From: Alphaproteobacteria bacterium
GTDB lineage: Bacteria; Pseudomonadota; Alphaproteobacteria; JAVJRE01
Assembly (NCBI GenBank): GCA_040218575.1
Contig: JAVJRE010000003.1
Coordinates: 368,001-432,000 of the forward strand
Reading direction: 5' to 3'
DNA: 64,000 bases
Part shown: positions 21,325-30,388 of the stretch, piece by piece
Position numbering within the stretch: position 1 is the first letter of the stretch
How the letters are laid out: each line of letters starts with the position of its first letter
Notes under the pieces: model-generated
The model's database searches: none
Told to the model about the DNA's origin: nothing
The model's input: only the letters and a program-made list of their open reading frames with translations
Program-made: the position numbers and the translations under genes

Positions 21325-21812
21325 GACCCGTCGCCGTCAGGTGCTGGTGATCGCGGGGCGTCGGCCGCCGCCGGGCGCAGAGTGCGGCCGGCCGTACGCA
21401 AACGCTCGCGGGCTGCCTGCTGGAAAGCGGTGAAGCGCTCCGGCTGCCAGATCTGAAATACCGGACCGCGACCGACAAAGGCCGCTTCACCGGTGATGCC
21501 GGCGTGCTCACGCAGATCTTCGGCAAGGATGATGCGGCCTTCGCCATCAAAGGCGAGCTGGCGCACATCAGGGAAAATCGCCGAGGCGAAATCGTCCTGA
21601 GCTTCGGAAAAGCGATCCAGCGAATCGACTTCGCCGGCTAGCTGCTCCATGCGGCCGATGCCGCTGCCTTCCAAGGTTGGGTGCTGGTGTGACCGGTAGA
21701 GGACGATGCCGTGAAACGACTGGCCGGCGACCGCTGCACGAAAGCTGGCCGGCACGGAAATCCGGCCTTTGCGGTCGATCTTGTTGACAAATGTGGACAG
21801 GAACAGCGCCAC
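21321..21812 (-). CDS. mraZ: Transcriptional regulator MraZ
   Basis: DNA-binding protein that represses its own dcw operon. The 163-residue product carries two SpoVT/AbrB-like halves: KIDRKGRISVPASFR near the N-terminus and DGEGRIILAEDLREHAGI in the second half, each with the family's D-x-x-x-R core. The start is a GTG at 21810-21812 preceded by GGAGAGGG. It is the first gene of the operon, and a TGGG repeat array 72 bp upstream fits MraZ autoregulation. Confidence 0.95.
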   Translation of the reverse strand: MALFLSTFVNKIDRKGRISVPASFRAAVAGQSFHGIVLYRSHQHPTLEGSGIGRMEQLAGEVDSLDRFSEAQDDFASAIFPDVRQLAFDGEGRIILAEDLREHAGITGEAAFVGRGPVFQIWQPERFTAFQQAARERLRTAGRTLRPAAADAPRSPAPDGDGS

Positions 21813-22220
21813 GACCCGCCCTCTCCGGACATATTTTCAGGCCCATCCGGGCCCGTCCCCCCACATCGGGTAGCGGTCTTTCTTGGGAATGTTTGGGATA
21901 CCATGGGATGATTTGGGCGGTCAATGAAAAGCGCCTGTCGTCCATGGGATAAAGCGCCTTTTTCTGCGTCTTTGCCGCGCCCATGGCCACACGGCCGATG
22001 GCCATCCGTCTGGCCATGGGCCCGGGTGCGATAATCGCGGGACGGATTCCGGTGCATTCCCAGCCGCCGTGTTCCTGGTATGTTCGCGAGGAAGGCCGGC
22101 GGGACTCACGGCCACAGGCCGGTGGCAGGCGGTCGTTATTCTCGTAACGTACTGTTTATAAAGAAATACGTGGATTCAGAGACGCGGCCGATCCGGCTGC
22201 TCCGCAAAGGGCAAAGGGGT
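21813..22220. other. Regulatory intergenic region between rnpB and mraZ
   Basis: A 408-bp stretch with no credible coding gene. It holds the four-copy TGGG array near mraZ, a further TGGGA at 21945-21949 out of phase with it, and an AT-rich island around 22138-22175 that could hold a promoter for the dcw operon on the minus strand. I could not fix a convincing -35/-10 pair. Frames seen here are high-GC chance frames. Confidence 0.6.
21884..21918 (+). promoter_or_regulatory. Four TGGG direct repeats, candidate MraZ operator
   Basis: TGGGA at 21884, 21894 and 21904 and TGGGC at 21914, each exactly 10 bp apart, 72 bp upstream of mraZ. MraZ is known in Escherichia coli to bind TGGGN repeats separated by 5 bases upstream of its own gene. 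Here the repeats read TGGG on the plus strand, while mraZ is on the minus strand. Confidence 0.75.
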
Positions 22221-22596
<376 letters not shown>

Positions 22597-22602
22597 TGGA
22601 TT

Positions 22603-22631
22603 TATGTAAGAATTACAAAGGGTTCTGTCAA
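22603..22631 (-). promoter_or_regulatory. Sigma-70-type promoter of rnpB
   Basis: TTGACA (22626-22631) and TACATA (22603-22608) are 17 bp apart on the minus strand, placing transcription start within a few bases of the P1 helix of rnpB. The -35 box is a perfect consensus and overlaps the ampD stop codon, so the promoter is partly inside the ampD coding end. Confidence 0.8.
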
Positions 22632-23347
22632 GAAGTCCGATCTGCCATCCAGAGCAGGCGGCCACTGGTCTGGTCATCAGCCCGGCCATCGATGCGCCAC
22701 GGCCGGAAATGGCTCTGAAAGGCGGCAACCGCCCGCTCGACCGCGGCTGACGCCCGCCCGTTGTCCGGTACGTCATAGCCGATCCGGCGCAGCGCGGCCT
22801 GCAGGTCTTTCTGCCGCAGGTGGCCGGCGGTGGCATCGTCCGGCGGCCACAGGCCGATGCCTGCCGCCGCTAGCTGGCGCCATGGAAAGGCTTCGCCCGG
22901 GTCCTGTTTGCGGCCGGGCGCGACATCTGCATGACCGAGTACCCGCGACGGCTCTATGGGATGGCGCGCCTGCACACTGTGACACAGGCGGATCAGGCTG
23001 TTGATCTGGGCTGCGGGAAAGGGGCGGTAGCCGAACTCATGACCGGGATGCGCCAGTTCGATACCAATAGAGCAGCCGTTGATGTCGGTGCGGCCGCGCC
23101 AGAAGCTGACGCCGGCGTGCCAGGCGCGGCAGGAATCGGCGACCAGTTGCCATGTGCCGCCGTTTTCATCAATCAGGTAATGGGCACTGACGCTGGCCCG
23201 TGGGTCGCACAAACGATCAAGCGCGGCGGCTGCGCTGGTCATGCCGGTATAGTGGATGATCAGGGTATCAATGGCCTGGCCGGCCGGGCGCTGGTTGAAA
23301 TTGGCCGATAACCGCAGGCGCAGAGGTGGTGGATGCGAGACGGCCAT
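22628..23347 (-). CDS. ampD: N-acetylmuramoyl-L-alanine amidase, AmpD family
   Basis: Zinc amidase that cleaves L-Ala from (anhydro)MurNAc in muropeptide recycling. The 239-residue protein has the Amidase_2 core with IIHYTGM (first Zn His), SAHYLIDENG, WHAGVSFW (His in the amidase core), NGCSIGIEL and GHADVAPGRKQDPGEAFPW, where the last segment holds further ligands and the catalytic Lys region. A C-terminal domain of about 60 residues resembles a peptidoglycan-binding helix bundle (LRQKDLQAALRRIGY). No signal peptide, consistent with cytoplasmic AmpD. I start at the ATG at 23347; the longer open frame upstream is antisense-like reading inside the J-domain gene. Confidence 0.9.
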   Translation of the reverse strand: MAVSHPPPLRLRLSANFNQRPAGQAIDTLIIHYTGMTSAAAALDRLCDPRASVSAHYLIDENGGTWQLVADSCRAWHAGVSFWRGRTDINGCSIGIELAHPGHEFGYRPFPAAQINSLIRLCHSVQARHPIEPSRVLGHADVAPGRKQDPGEAFPWRQLAAAGIGLWPPDDATAGHLRQKDLQAALRRIGYDVPDNGRASAAVERAVAAFQSHFRPWRIDGRADDQTSGRLLWMADRTS

Positions 23348-23372
23348 GTGTGCGCTGCCCCGGTTTCGGGGT

Positions 23373-24173
23373 TCAGGCGGCGCGCTTGTCGGCGCGCAAC
23401 CGGGCATAGGCCTGATTGACCCGGGCCAGGGCCCGCTCAGCCGCCTTGATCTGCTCCGCCGTGACGCCGTCCAGGCCAAGCCCATCGGGGTGGAACTGGC
23501 GGACGCGGCGGCGCCAGGCGGCCTTGACGTCACCGGTCGGCGCGGTCGGCGACACACCCAGAATCTGATAGGGATCCTCGCCAAGCCCTGGCGAGCGGGC
23601 GGGTCGGGCCAGACATGCCGCCAGATCATCCTGGCCAAGCTCCAGCGCGGTGGCCAGCGCCGCCATGCGGCTGCGCCACGCGGCACCGCGCGCCGTGGCC
23701 GGCACCAGACTAATCGCAATCCGCAGCACGCCGCGGCGCACCTCCGCCTGGGCCGGCGAATCGGCGGGAAAGGCACGGCGCAGGACGCGGCCATGGTGCG
23801 CCAGATCGTCCGGCCGCGGGCAGCCCAGGGCAAAGGCGGCGCGCAGCCGCACATCAGCCGGCGGCAAGGCAAAGGCGGCCAGCCCGTCTATGGGCTGATG
23901 ACTGTCCCGCAGACCTGGTGTGCCCACGGCGAAGCCGGCGACCGCGGCCAGCGAATGGGCGACGCCGTTGTGACGCCGCACGTCCTTTTGATGGGTGCGT
24001 CGTCGCTGCCAGTGCAGGCCCGCCAGCCCCAGACCGGCGCCAAGGGCGCCGCCAGGCAGGCCGGCGATGGTCAGACCCGCCATAACCACTATGGCAAGCA
24101 GCATCGACCGACGAACAATCGATGCGGACACTGGTGAGGGGCCGGGTCGTTGCGAGCCGGGTGGGCGAATCAT
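23373..24173 (-). CDS. DjlA-like membrane-anchored J-domain protein
   Basis: Co-chaperone with a C-terminal J domain that would stimulate DnaK. From the ATG at 24171-24173 (preceded by AGGG; a GTG 14 codons upstream lacks a binding site) the 266-residue product has an N-terminal hydrophobic segment. A TerB-like helical middle follows (FALPPADVRLRAAFALG), and the last 65 residues form a J domain with DPYQILGVSPTAPTGDVK, the HPD motif in RQFHPDG, and NQAYARLRADK. This order matches DjlA. It ends 25 bp before ampD on the same strand. I leave out the symbol because TerB similarity is judged by eye. Confidence 0.8.
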   Translation of the reverse strand: MIRPPGSQRPGPSPVSASIVRRSMLLAIVVMAGLTIAGLPGGALGAGLGLAGLHWQRRRTHQKDVRRHNGVAHSLAAVAGFAVGTPGLRDSHQPIDGLAAFALPPADVRLRAAFALGCPRPDDLAHHGRVLRRAFPADSPAQAEVRRGVLRIAISLVPATARGAAWRSRMAALATALELGQDDLAACLARPARSPGLGEDPYQILGVSPTAPTGDVKAAWRRRVRQFHPDGLGLDGVTAEQIKAAERALARVNQAYARLRADKRAA

Positions 24174-24329
24174 GGTCTGCACCCTATACCGAAGAAGGAC
24201 CGCCGGTGAATCCACAAAATTGAATCCGGTAAGTTGCTCCCCTTTATTTGTCAGATGGAAAACGGTCTGCCGCCATGGTCTTGCCGCATCGCACCGCTAG
24301 GCTAGGCTGCCAAGCGGTACTGGAACCTG

Positions 24330-24351
24330 CGGGGTAAGCCCGGGGTAAGCC
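24330..24351 (+). repeat. Exact 11-bp tandem repeat before asmA
   Basis: CGGGGTAAGCC occurs twice head to tail, ending 14 bp before the asmA ATG. The period is one helical turn, so it could be an operator, or a replication slippage product covering the ribosome binding region. Confidence 0.6.
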
Positions 24352-24365
24352 GGAGTTGGGGTCTC

Positions 24366-27300
24366 ATGCGACGTATTGCCATTGCTGCCGGCGCTCTTGT
24401 CGCCCTGGTCATCATCGCCTTGCTGGTGGGGCCATTCTTCTTTGACTGGAACCGGTTCAAACCGGAAGTCACGGAAAGGGTCGCCAGCGCCACGGGGTAT
24501 CGCCTGGAGATCGCAGGCGACCTGTCATTGCGCCTGCTGCCGGCGCCGGCGCTGGTGGCCCGTGACCTGACACTGCATGGCGCAGCGGCGCCAGGCGGGG
24601 ATTCAACGCAGCCGCTCGCGGCAATGAAGGCGCTGCAGTTGAGTCTGGTCTGGTCTGATCTTCTGGCTGGCCGCATCGCCATCGACCGGGTTGTCCTGGT
24701 GGAGCCGGACATTCAGCTCGTAGCGTTGCCATCAGGCGGCGGCAACTGGTTGCCCGAAGAGACGGCCAGAGCCAGAGACGCCGCCGCCGGCGGCCTGTCT
24801 GGCGACGGCGCGGCGGCAGAGCGGTCCGGCCCCGCTTTGTCCATCGCCGGATTCGCCGTTGAAGATGGCAGGGTCAGTTATGTCAATGGCGCGACAAGCC
24901 TTGTGGCGCAGGCGATAGATATCAGCGGTTCGCTGGACAGTCTCGTCGGCCCTGTCACGGTGAACGGCGACCTGCAGCTCAACGGCGAGACGCTGGACAT
25001 CCGGCTGATGGTCGGCGGCTTGGCCGATTCCGCCATACCGGTGCAGGCCCGCTTCGCTACATCGTCTGCGGAGGTGCGCCTTGACGGCGCCATCCACGGG
25101 CTGGACAGCGTCACACCGGCGTATCGCGGGTCGCTCGCTGTGAACGCCCGCTCATCCGCCGACGGCATTGCCCAGCTATTGGCGTTGGCCGGTGTGACGC
25201 CGCCCACGCTTGGTGGTCTTGATGACCCCCTGTCGCTCAGCGCGGATATGGCTGGCGATGCCGCGGGCATCACTTTGAACAGCGTTCAGTTCGAGGTGGA
25301 CGGGACCCGTGGCACCGGCGCTGTGCTGGTGGCTTTGGGGTCGCCGGCACAGGTGGATGTGGCGCTTTCGCTTGATCGCATCAATGGCGATTCCGTGCTT
25401 GCCAGCATAATATCAGCGACCCGTATCCGGTCAGACGAAAGCGCGTCCGGCGGGTCGTCCGGATCGGTTTCCGGCGGCGGCCAGACCGGCTCCATGGCGC
25501 ATGGACCGTTCGCTGGTTTGGGTGATTTGCCGGTCACGGGCTCTCTGTCTCTGACCATAGGCTCGATGTCGTGGCGCGACGGGCTGGTGAGTGACATCGC
25601 GCTGGACGCGGCATTGCGACCGGGTGGCCTGCAGGTCAGCCGCGTGTCCCTGAGGCTGCCTGGCGAGGCAGTGCTGAATACAAAAGGCAGCGTGACCGCG
25701 CGTGACGGCGTTGCCATGGACGTGCAGGTGCAAGCCGCAAACCTTCAGGCCACCCTGGCCTGGCTTGGCGTAGACCGCGCCAGCCTGCCGGCCCATGGTT
25801 TCCGCTCCGCCCGGTTGGCATCAACGATTCGCTATGACGGAACACAGCTTGCGCTTGACGGAATGACCGGCGCGATCGACGGCACCGCGCTGTCCGGTAC
25901 GGCCCGCATCGACCTTTCCGGCGCGCGGCCGTTGGTTGATCTGACTGCTGAATTCGGCACGCTCAATCTCAATGACTATATTGGCGACCGTGGTAGCGGT
26001 GGCGACGCGGCCGCCGCCGCCGTGCGGCAGGATGCAGAGTCGCGGCAGGCGAGCCCGTCCGGGGTTTTGCTGGTGCCGGCCATGGCCCCATTGCCGGCAG
26101 ACTTAGCGGCGGAAATCCGCGTACAACGTCTAGTAGTCGGTGACGTGGCGTTGACGGACCTGTCGCTGAGCGCGTCGGCGGACAGCCAGATGGTCACCAT
26201 CACGACCCTGCAAACAGAGATCCCGGGAGGCCGTCTGTCGGCCAGCGGGCAGATCGCCGGCCTTGGTCCGACACCCACCGGCCAGGCGACGTTTTCCGTC
26301 GCCAGCAGCGATCCGGCGGCGCTTCTTGCCGGGCTGGGTGTGACACCGACGCCTGGCATACAGCAGGCCGGCCGCATGGACTTGTCCGGCGCCGTGCGCC
26401 TTGACTCTGCGGCGGTTGAAGGCCTGATGACGCTGACCCTGGGGCAGGGCTCGGCGACGGTGGACGGGCGCATCGGCGACCTGGCGGCGATGCGTGACAT
26501 TGCGGTTTCCGTGGTTGCTACGCACCCGAACCTGCCAACACTGCTGGCCGGCGGCAAGGGCCAGGCCGGGCCCGGCCAGGCCGCCAGACTGACGGCGCAG
26601 ATGTCCGGCGATGCAACGGCTCTGACATTTACGACGCTGTCTTTTGCTCTCGCAGACAATGTGATCGACGGCAGCGGAGAGGTTCGCCTGCCGGCCGGTG
26701 GTCGGCCCGACGTGCGGCTTGACCTGACCGGCGGCACACTCAATCTCAACCAGTTGACCAGCGCCAGCCAGGGTTCGGCGCGTGGTGCGACATCGGGCGG
26801 AGGCAATAGCGCCACGGCTGGTGCCGGCGGCGCTCCGTGGTCCGACGATCCCGTCATTCCGCAATGGTTGAACGCGGTAGACGGTCGTCTGTCCGCACGG
26901 TTGCAGGGACTAATCTACGGCCAGATTCTGATTGAGCAGCCGGCCGTGATGGCACGGCTCGCCGATGGCGCTCTGACAATCGAATCGCTCACCGGCACGG
27001 TCTTTGACGGAACGGTGTCGGCCAGCGGCCGGCTCAGCGCCGGGCGCAATCCTGGCGTTGCGGCGGATGTCACCCTCGATGGCCTGCAGGTGCGGGATGC
27101 CCTGTTTCAGACGGGCGGCCTGGATGTGGTGGCGGGCGTTGCGCACATGACGCTGTCGCTTGCCGCACAGGGCGTGTCCAGCCGCTCGCTCGTCAGGTCG
27201 CTGAACGGTAATGGCGCAGTGCAAGTCAACGAAGGCGTGGTTCAGGGTGTTGACCTCGGCGCCATCAGTGCCCGCCTCGCAGAGGTCAACAGCATTGTGG

Positions 27301-27710
27301 ATCTGGCCGGCGTGATCGGCCAGACCAGTGCGGGAGGCGAGACGCCCTTCGAGTCTCTGTCAGCCAGCTTCACCGTGGCAGACGGCGTGGTCTCCAGTCA
27401 GGACATCCGGCTGGACGCGCCGGACGGATTTGGCACAGGAACAGTACGGGCTGACCTGCCGCAGTGGCAGATGGCTTTGCGGATGAATTTCGGTCTGGCG
27501 CTGCACAGCGACGCACCGCCGCTGGGTGTTGAGTTGAGCGGTCCCATCGATAATCCACGACGCATTTTTCACACGGACGATCTGGCCGGCTATCTGGCGG
27601 CACAAGGTGTCGGACGACTGCTGCGCAAGGTGGCGCCGCAGGGCGATGCGAGTGGGGAAGAGTCCCAACCGCTGGGCGGCATTCTCAAGGGCATTCTCGG
27701 CGGCAACTAG
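24366..27710 (+). CDS. AsmA-family envelope protein
   Basis: Large inner-membrane-anchored periplasmic protein of the AsmA/TamB group, linked to lipid movement between membranes. The 1114-residue product begins with one transmembrane helix (IAIAAGALVALVIIALLVGPFFF) followed by the family phrase DWNRFKPEVTERVASATGYRLEIAGDL (only part quoted by position 31-55). Many short beta repeats of the type LxLxGG follow, and the C-terminal AsmA domain contains VQVNEGVVQGVDL and FESLSASFTVADGVV near residues 955-1010. Low-complexity Gly/Ser stretches separate domains. It stands alone on the plus strand, facing fumC. Confidence 0.88.
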   Translation: MRRIAIAAGALVALVIIALLVGPFFFDWNRFKPEVTERVASATGYRLEIAGDLSLRLLPAPALVARDLTLHGAAAPGGDSTQPLAAMKALQLSLVWSDLLAGRIAIDRVVLVEPDIQLVALPSGGGNWLPEETARARDAAAGGLSGDGAAAERSGPALSIAGFAVEDGRVSYVNGATSLVAQAIDISGSLDSLVGPVTVNGDLQLNGETLDIRLMVGGLADSAIPVQARFATSSAEVRLDGAIHGLDSVTPAYRGSLAVNARSSADGIAQLLALAGVTPPTLGGLDDPLSLSADMAGDAAGITLNSVQFEVDGTRGTGAVLVALGSPAQVDVALSLDRINGDSVLASIISATRIRSDESASGGSSGSVSGGGQTGSMAHGPFAGLGDLPVTGSLSLTIGSMSWRDGLVSDIALDAALRPGGLQVSRVSLRLPGEAVLNTKGSVTARDGVAMDVQVQAANLQATLAWLGVDRASLPAHGFRSARLASTIRYDGTQLALDGMTGAIDGTALSGTARIDLSGARPLVDLTAEFGTLNLNDYIGDRGSGGDAAAAAVRQDAESRQASPSGVLLVPAMAPLPADLAAEIRVQRLVVGDVALTDLSLSASADSQMVTITTLQTEIPGGRLSASGQIAGLGPTPTGQATFSVASSDPAALLAGLGVTPTPGIQQAGRMDLSGAVRLDSAAVEGLMTLTLGQGSATVDGRIGDLAAMRDIAVSVVATHPNLPTLLAGGKGQAGPGQAARLTAQMSGDATALTFTTLSFALADNVIDGSGEVRLPAGGRPDVRLDLTGGTLNLNQLTSASQGSARGATSGGGNSATAGAGGAPWSDDPVIPQWLNAVDGRLSARLQGLIYGQILIEQPAVMARLADGALTIESLTGTVFDGTVSASGRLSAGRNPGVAADVTLDGLQVRDALFQTGGLDVVAGVAHMTLSLAAQGVSSRSLVRSLNGNGAVQVNEGVVQGVDLGAISARLAEVNSIVDLAGVIGQTSAGGETPFESLSASFTVADGVVSSQDIRLDAPDGFGTGTVRADLPQWQMALRMNFGLALHSDAPPLGVELSGPIDNPRRIFHTDDLAGYLAAQGVGRLLRKVAPQGDASGEESQPLGGILKGILGGN

Positions 27711-27738
27711 CGGCCAGCCCAGCACGGACCGCCGCCAC

Positions 27739-27753
27739 GCGGACCATGTCCGC
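27739..27753. terminator. Short hairpin between convergent asmA and fumC
   Basis: GCGGAC-CAT-GTCCGC forms a 6-bp stem with a 3-base loop in the 52-bp gap between the convergent genes. It is symmetric and could serve both strands, but no U run follows on either side. Confidence 0.3.
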
Positions 27754-27762
27754 CCCCGCCGG

Positions 27763-29217
27763 TCAGTCGCCGATCAGCTTCGGCGGTTTGGGCGGTCTGG
27801 GACCGACCATGTCTTCCGGCCGTACCCAGGCATCGAAATCCTCGCCACTGACATAGCCCAGAGCCACGGCTGCCTCGCGCAGCGTGGCGTCCGTCTCATG
27901 GGCGGACTTGGCGATTTTCGCCGCCTTGTCATAGCCGATATGCGGCGTTAGCGCCGTCACCAGCATCAAAGAGCGCTGCATCAGATCATCGATACGCGCC
28001 TGGTTGGCCGTGATGCCGGTTACGCAATTGTCGGTGAAGCTGACGCTGGCGTCTGCCAGCAAAGCAATGGATTGCAGCACATTGTAGATGATAACCGGCT
28101 TGAAGACGTTGAGTTCCAGATGCCCCTGGGCGCCCGCAATGGTGACCGCCGTATGATTACCCATAACCTGAGCGGCGACCATGGTCATGGCTTCGCACTG
28201 GGTCGGGTTGACCTTGCCCGGCATGATAGACGAGCCGGGCTCGTTCTCGGGAAGATTGATTTCACCCAGGCCGCTGCGTGGCCCGGACGCCAGCAGGCGA
28301 AGATCGTTGGCAATCTTGTTGAGGCTGACGGCGATGGTGTTGAGGATGCCGGACACCTCGACCATGGTGTCATGGGTGGCAATATGCTCGATGGCATTGG
28401 CCGCGGCGGTAAACGTCATGCCGGTATAGTTGGAAGCCGCCGCTGCGAACTGCGCGCCGAAGCCATAGCTGGTGTTGAGCCCGGTACCGACCGCCGTGCC
28501 GCCCTGCGGCAGTTCCCACAGGCGCAACTGCGCCCAGTTCAGGCGCGTCAGCGCAGACCGCATCTGCGCGGCGTAGCCGCCGAACTCCTGACCGAGGGTC
28601 AGTGGAGTTGCATCCTGCATGTGAGTGCGCCCGATCTTGACGATGCCGGCGAACTCTTCGCTTTTCTCGCTCAGCGCACGGTGCAGCTTGTCCAGCGCCG
28701 GAACCAGCCGCTTGCGGATTTCCGTCACCGCGGCGATATGCATGACAGTCGGAAAGCTGTCGTTGGACGACTGGCTCATATTGACGTGGTCATTGGGGTG
28801 GACCGGCGCTTTGGCGCCGCGTTTGCCACCAAGAATCTCACTGGCCCGGTTAGCGATCACTTCGTTGGCGTTCATGTTGGTCTGGGTGCCGGAGCCTGTC
28901 TGCCAGACCCGTAGCGGGAAATGGTCATCGAGCTTGCCTTCCGCCACTTCTTCCGCCGCCATGACGATGGCATCGCCGATTTCGCTCTTCATCAGGCCCT
29001 GGTACATATTGGCCTTGGCCGCACATCGCTTTTGCACCCCGAAGGCGCGTATGACCGGCAAGGGCATGATTTCATCGCCGATGCGGAAGTTCTGTAGTGA
29101 TCGCTGGGTCTGGGCGCCCCAAAGCCGGTCGTCCGGCACCTCAACCTCACCCATGGAATCGCTCTCGACCCGGTGTGTCTGATCGGTCGAAGGGCCTGCC
29201 TTGTCATCTGTCGGCAT
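27763..29217 (-). CDS. fumC: Class II fumarate hydratase
   Basis: Iron-independent fumarase of the TCA cycle, fumarate to L-malate. The 484-residue protein shows the family segments [62 protein letters not shown] and the flexible signature loop [16 protein letters not shown]. The first 21 residues before SMGEVEV are not conserved, so the true start may be a little downstream. Length otherwise fits class II enzymes (about 460-470). It lies 130 bp downstream of sspB on the same strand. Confidence 0.96.
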   Translation of the reverse strand: MPTDDKAGPSTDQTHRVESDSMGEVEVPDDRLWGAQTQRSLQNFRIGDEIMPLPVIRAFGVQKRCAAKANMYQGLMKSEIGDAIVMAAEEVAEGKLDDHFPLRVWQTGSGTQTNMNANEVIANRASEILGGKRGAKAPVHPNDHVNMSQSSNDSFPTVMHIAAVTEIRKRLVPALDKLHRALSEKSEEFAGIVKIGRTHMQDATPLTLGQEFGGYAAQMRSALTRLNWAQLRLWELPQGGTAVGTGLNTSYGFGAQFAAAASNYTGMTFTAAANAIEHIATHDTMVEVSGILNTIAVSLNKIANDLRLLASGPRSGLGEINLPENEPGSSIMPGKVNPTQCEAMTMVAAQVMGNHTAVTIAGAQGHLELNVFKPVIIYNVLQSIALLADASVSFTDNCVTGITANQARIDDLMQRSLMLVTALTPHIGYDKAAKIAKSAHETDATLREAAVALGYVSGEDFDAWVRPEDMVGPRPPKPPKLIGD

Positions 29218-29347
29218 CGGGTCAGTTCCTGAGAGTGAAGACGGAGTGGCGTTAAGAAATACTACGCCGCAGGCGCGTCATGGTCGTGGTCGCCCCGGCA
29301 CGAGTCAAGACGGCGGCGTTACGGAAACAGCCGCAGTGCCCGCAGGC

Positions 29348-29911
29348 CTATTTGCGTTTGCGAAAGGTGTCCAGATGCACAACTTCACCGCCCGCAGCGG
29401 TTTCGTCCGGCACTTCGGCCGCCGCCTCTTTGTCGGATGGGCCGGATGGGCCGGATGGACCAGACGGAGGAGGGGCCGGTTCGGTTGCATTGCCATCCTG
29501 CGTCCCATTGCCGACCAGGAGGGGTGATTCGCCTGAAGCGGGCCGGTCTGTCTGTCCGGCGCCGGTGAACTGCAATCCGAACTTTACCGATGGATCGACG
29601 AACGATGTCAGCGACGTGAACGGAACGGTCAGACGTTCGTGATTGCGATTGAAGCTGAGCGTTACGGAGAAAGCCTCATCACTGACCTCCAGGCCCCAGT
29701 ACTGGAACTGAAGGACGATGGTCATTTCGCCGGGGTGGCTGGCCCGCAGATGATCAGGAATTTCGACGCCCGGGTGATCCGTCCGGAAGGTGATGTAGAA
29801 ATGGTGGTCGCCGGTGAAGCCGTCTTCCGCTACCTGGGCAATGCTGGTTCGCACAACGCCACGCAGCGCCCTGTCCACCAGAGTGTCATAATCCAGATAG
29901 GCGTCGGTCAT
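29348..29911 (-). CDS. sspB: ClpXP adaptor SspB, alphaproteobacterial type
   Basis: Adaptor that delivers tmRNA-tagged proteins to ClpXP. The 187-residue product starts TDAYLDYDTLVDRALRGVV, has the SspB fold segment DGFTGDHHFYITFRTDHPGV and FGLQFTG, then a Ser/Pro/Gly/Glu-rich flexible linker with a repeated SGP triplet, and ends in VVHLDTFRKRK, which matches the C-terminal ClpX-binding tail of SspB. The ATG at 29911 is chosen; an in-frame upstream extension of 44 codons does not resemble the family. The gene lies 166 bp downstream of ssrA on the same strand. Confidence 0.93.
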   Translation of the reverse strand: MTDAYLDYDTLVDRALRGVVRTSIAQVAEDGFTGDHHFYITFRTDHPGVEIPDHLRASHPGEMTIVLQFQYWGLEVSDEAFSVTLSFNRNHERLTVPFTSLTSFVDPSVKFGLQFTGAGQTDRPASGESPLLVGNGTQDGNATEPAPPPSGPSGPSGPSDKEAAAEVPDETAAGGEVVHLDTFRKRK

Positions 29912-30077
29912 GGCCAGCTCGCTGCGGCGCAGGGTCAATCGGATCGGCGTCCCGGTATGCAGAGTGCGGGACATGGCCGGGTTATGAAATACTGTATCCG
30001 CTGCGACGGGATGTCGAGGCTTGTCCGCCGGACCCGTGGCCAATCGCCGGCTGGTTGGCCCAGGATGAAAGTGGGGG

Positions 30078-30382
30078 AAGGTTGGGGGGCTTCTGTTGCC
30101 CGGCGCCCCCCGGGCCGCGCTTACCGATGTCCGGTTAAGGACTAGGCAGCGAGAGCCAAGTCGTTATCGTTGGCACTTCTAAAACGGCCCGATAACGGCG
30201 GTACCATGCCGGGCAAAAACCATGTCTTTACACGCGCGTCGATCCTATTTCGCCCCCGTAGAGTGCCGCCGGAGCCCTGTTTGTCGGGATCGGCGGAAAC
30301 GGTGGTGGAGGCGCCGGGTACTGCCCCCGGGTCCGCTGCGGTTATTCCACATGGCGTTTATCACCATAGTCGGTTCCCCGAC
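30078..30382 (-). ncRNA. ssrA: Two-piece (circularly permuted) tmRNA
   Basis: Trans-translation RNA in the permuted form known from alphaproteobacteria. Acceptor piece first (about 30382 to 30303), ending CGCCUCC-A-CCA; a 45-nt spacer that would be removed (30258-30302); then the coding piece from 30257, opening GGGGGCG. The two ends pair as the acceptor stem (GGGGGCG with CGCCUCC, one G-U). The acceptor piece starts with hairpin GUCGG-GGAA-CCGAC and keeps the T-arm-like CCGGG...CCCGG. Downstream of the tag an H-type pseudoknot is visible (GCCCGG 30110-30115 with CCGGGC 30098-30103; loop G run with CCCCCC at 30084-30089). Outer ends are estimates. Confidence 0.92.
30142..30174 (-). other. tmRNA proteolysis tag reading frame
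   Basis: GCC AAC GAT AAC GAC TTG GCT CTC GCT GCC then TAG encodes ANDNDLALAA, to be preceded by the alanine carried by the tmRNA itself. The ANDN opening and the hydrophobic LAA end are the conserved features of tmRNA tags; the C-terminal LAA is the ClpX degron. The tag is short and lacks the Tyr or Phe common after NDN. Confidence 0.93.
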
Positions 30383-30388
30383 GTCCCT

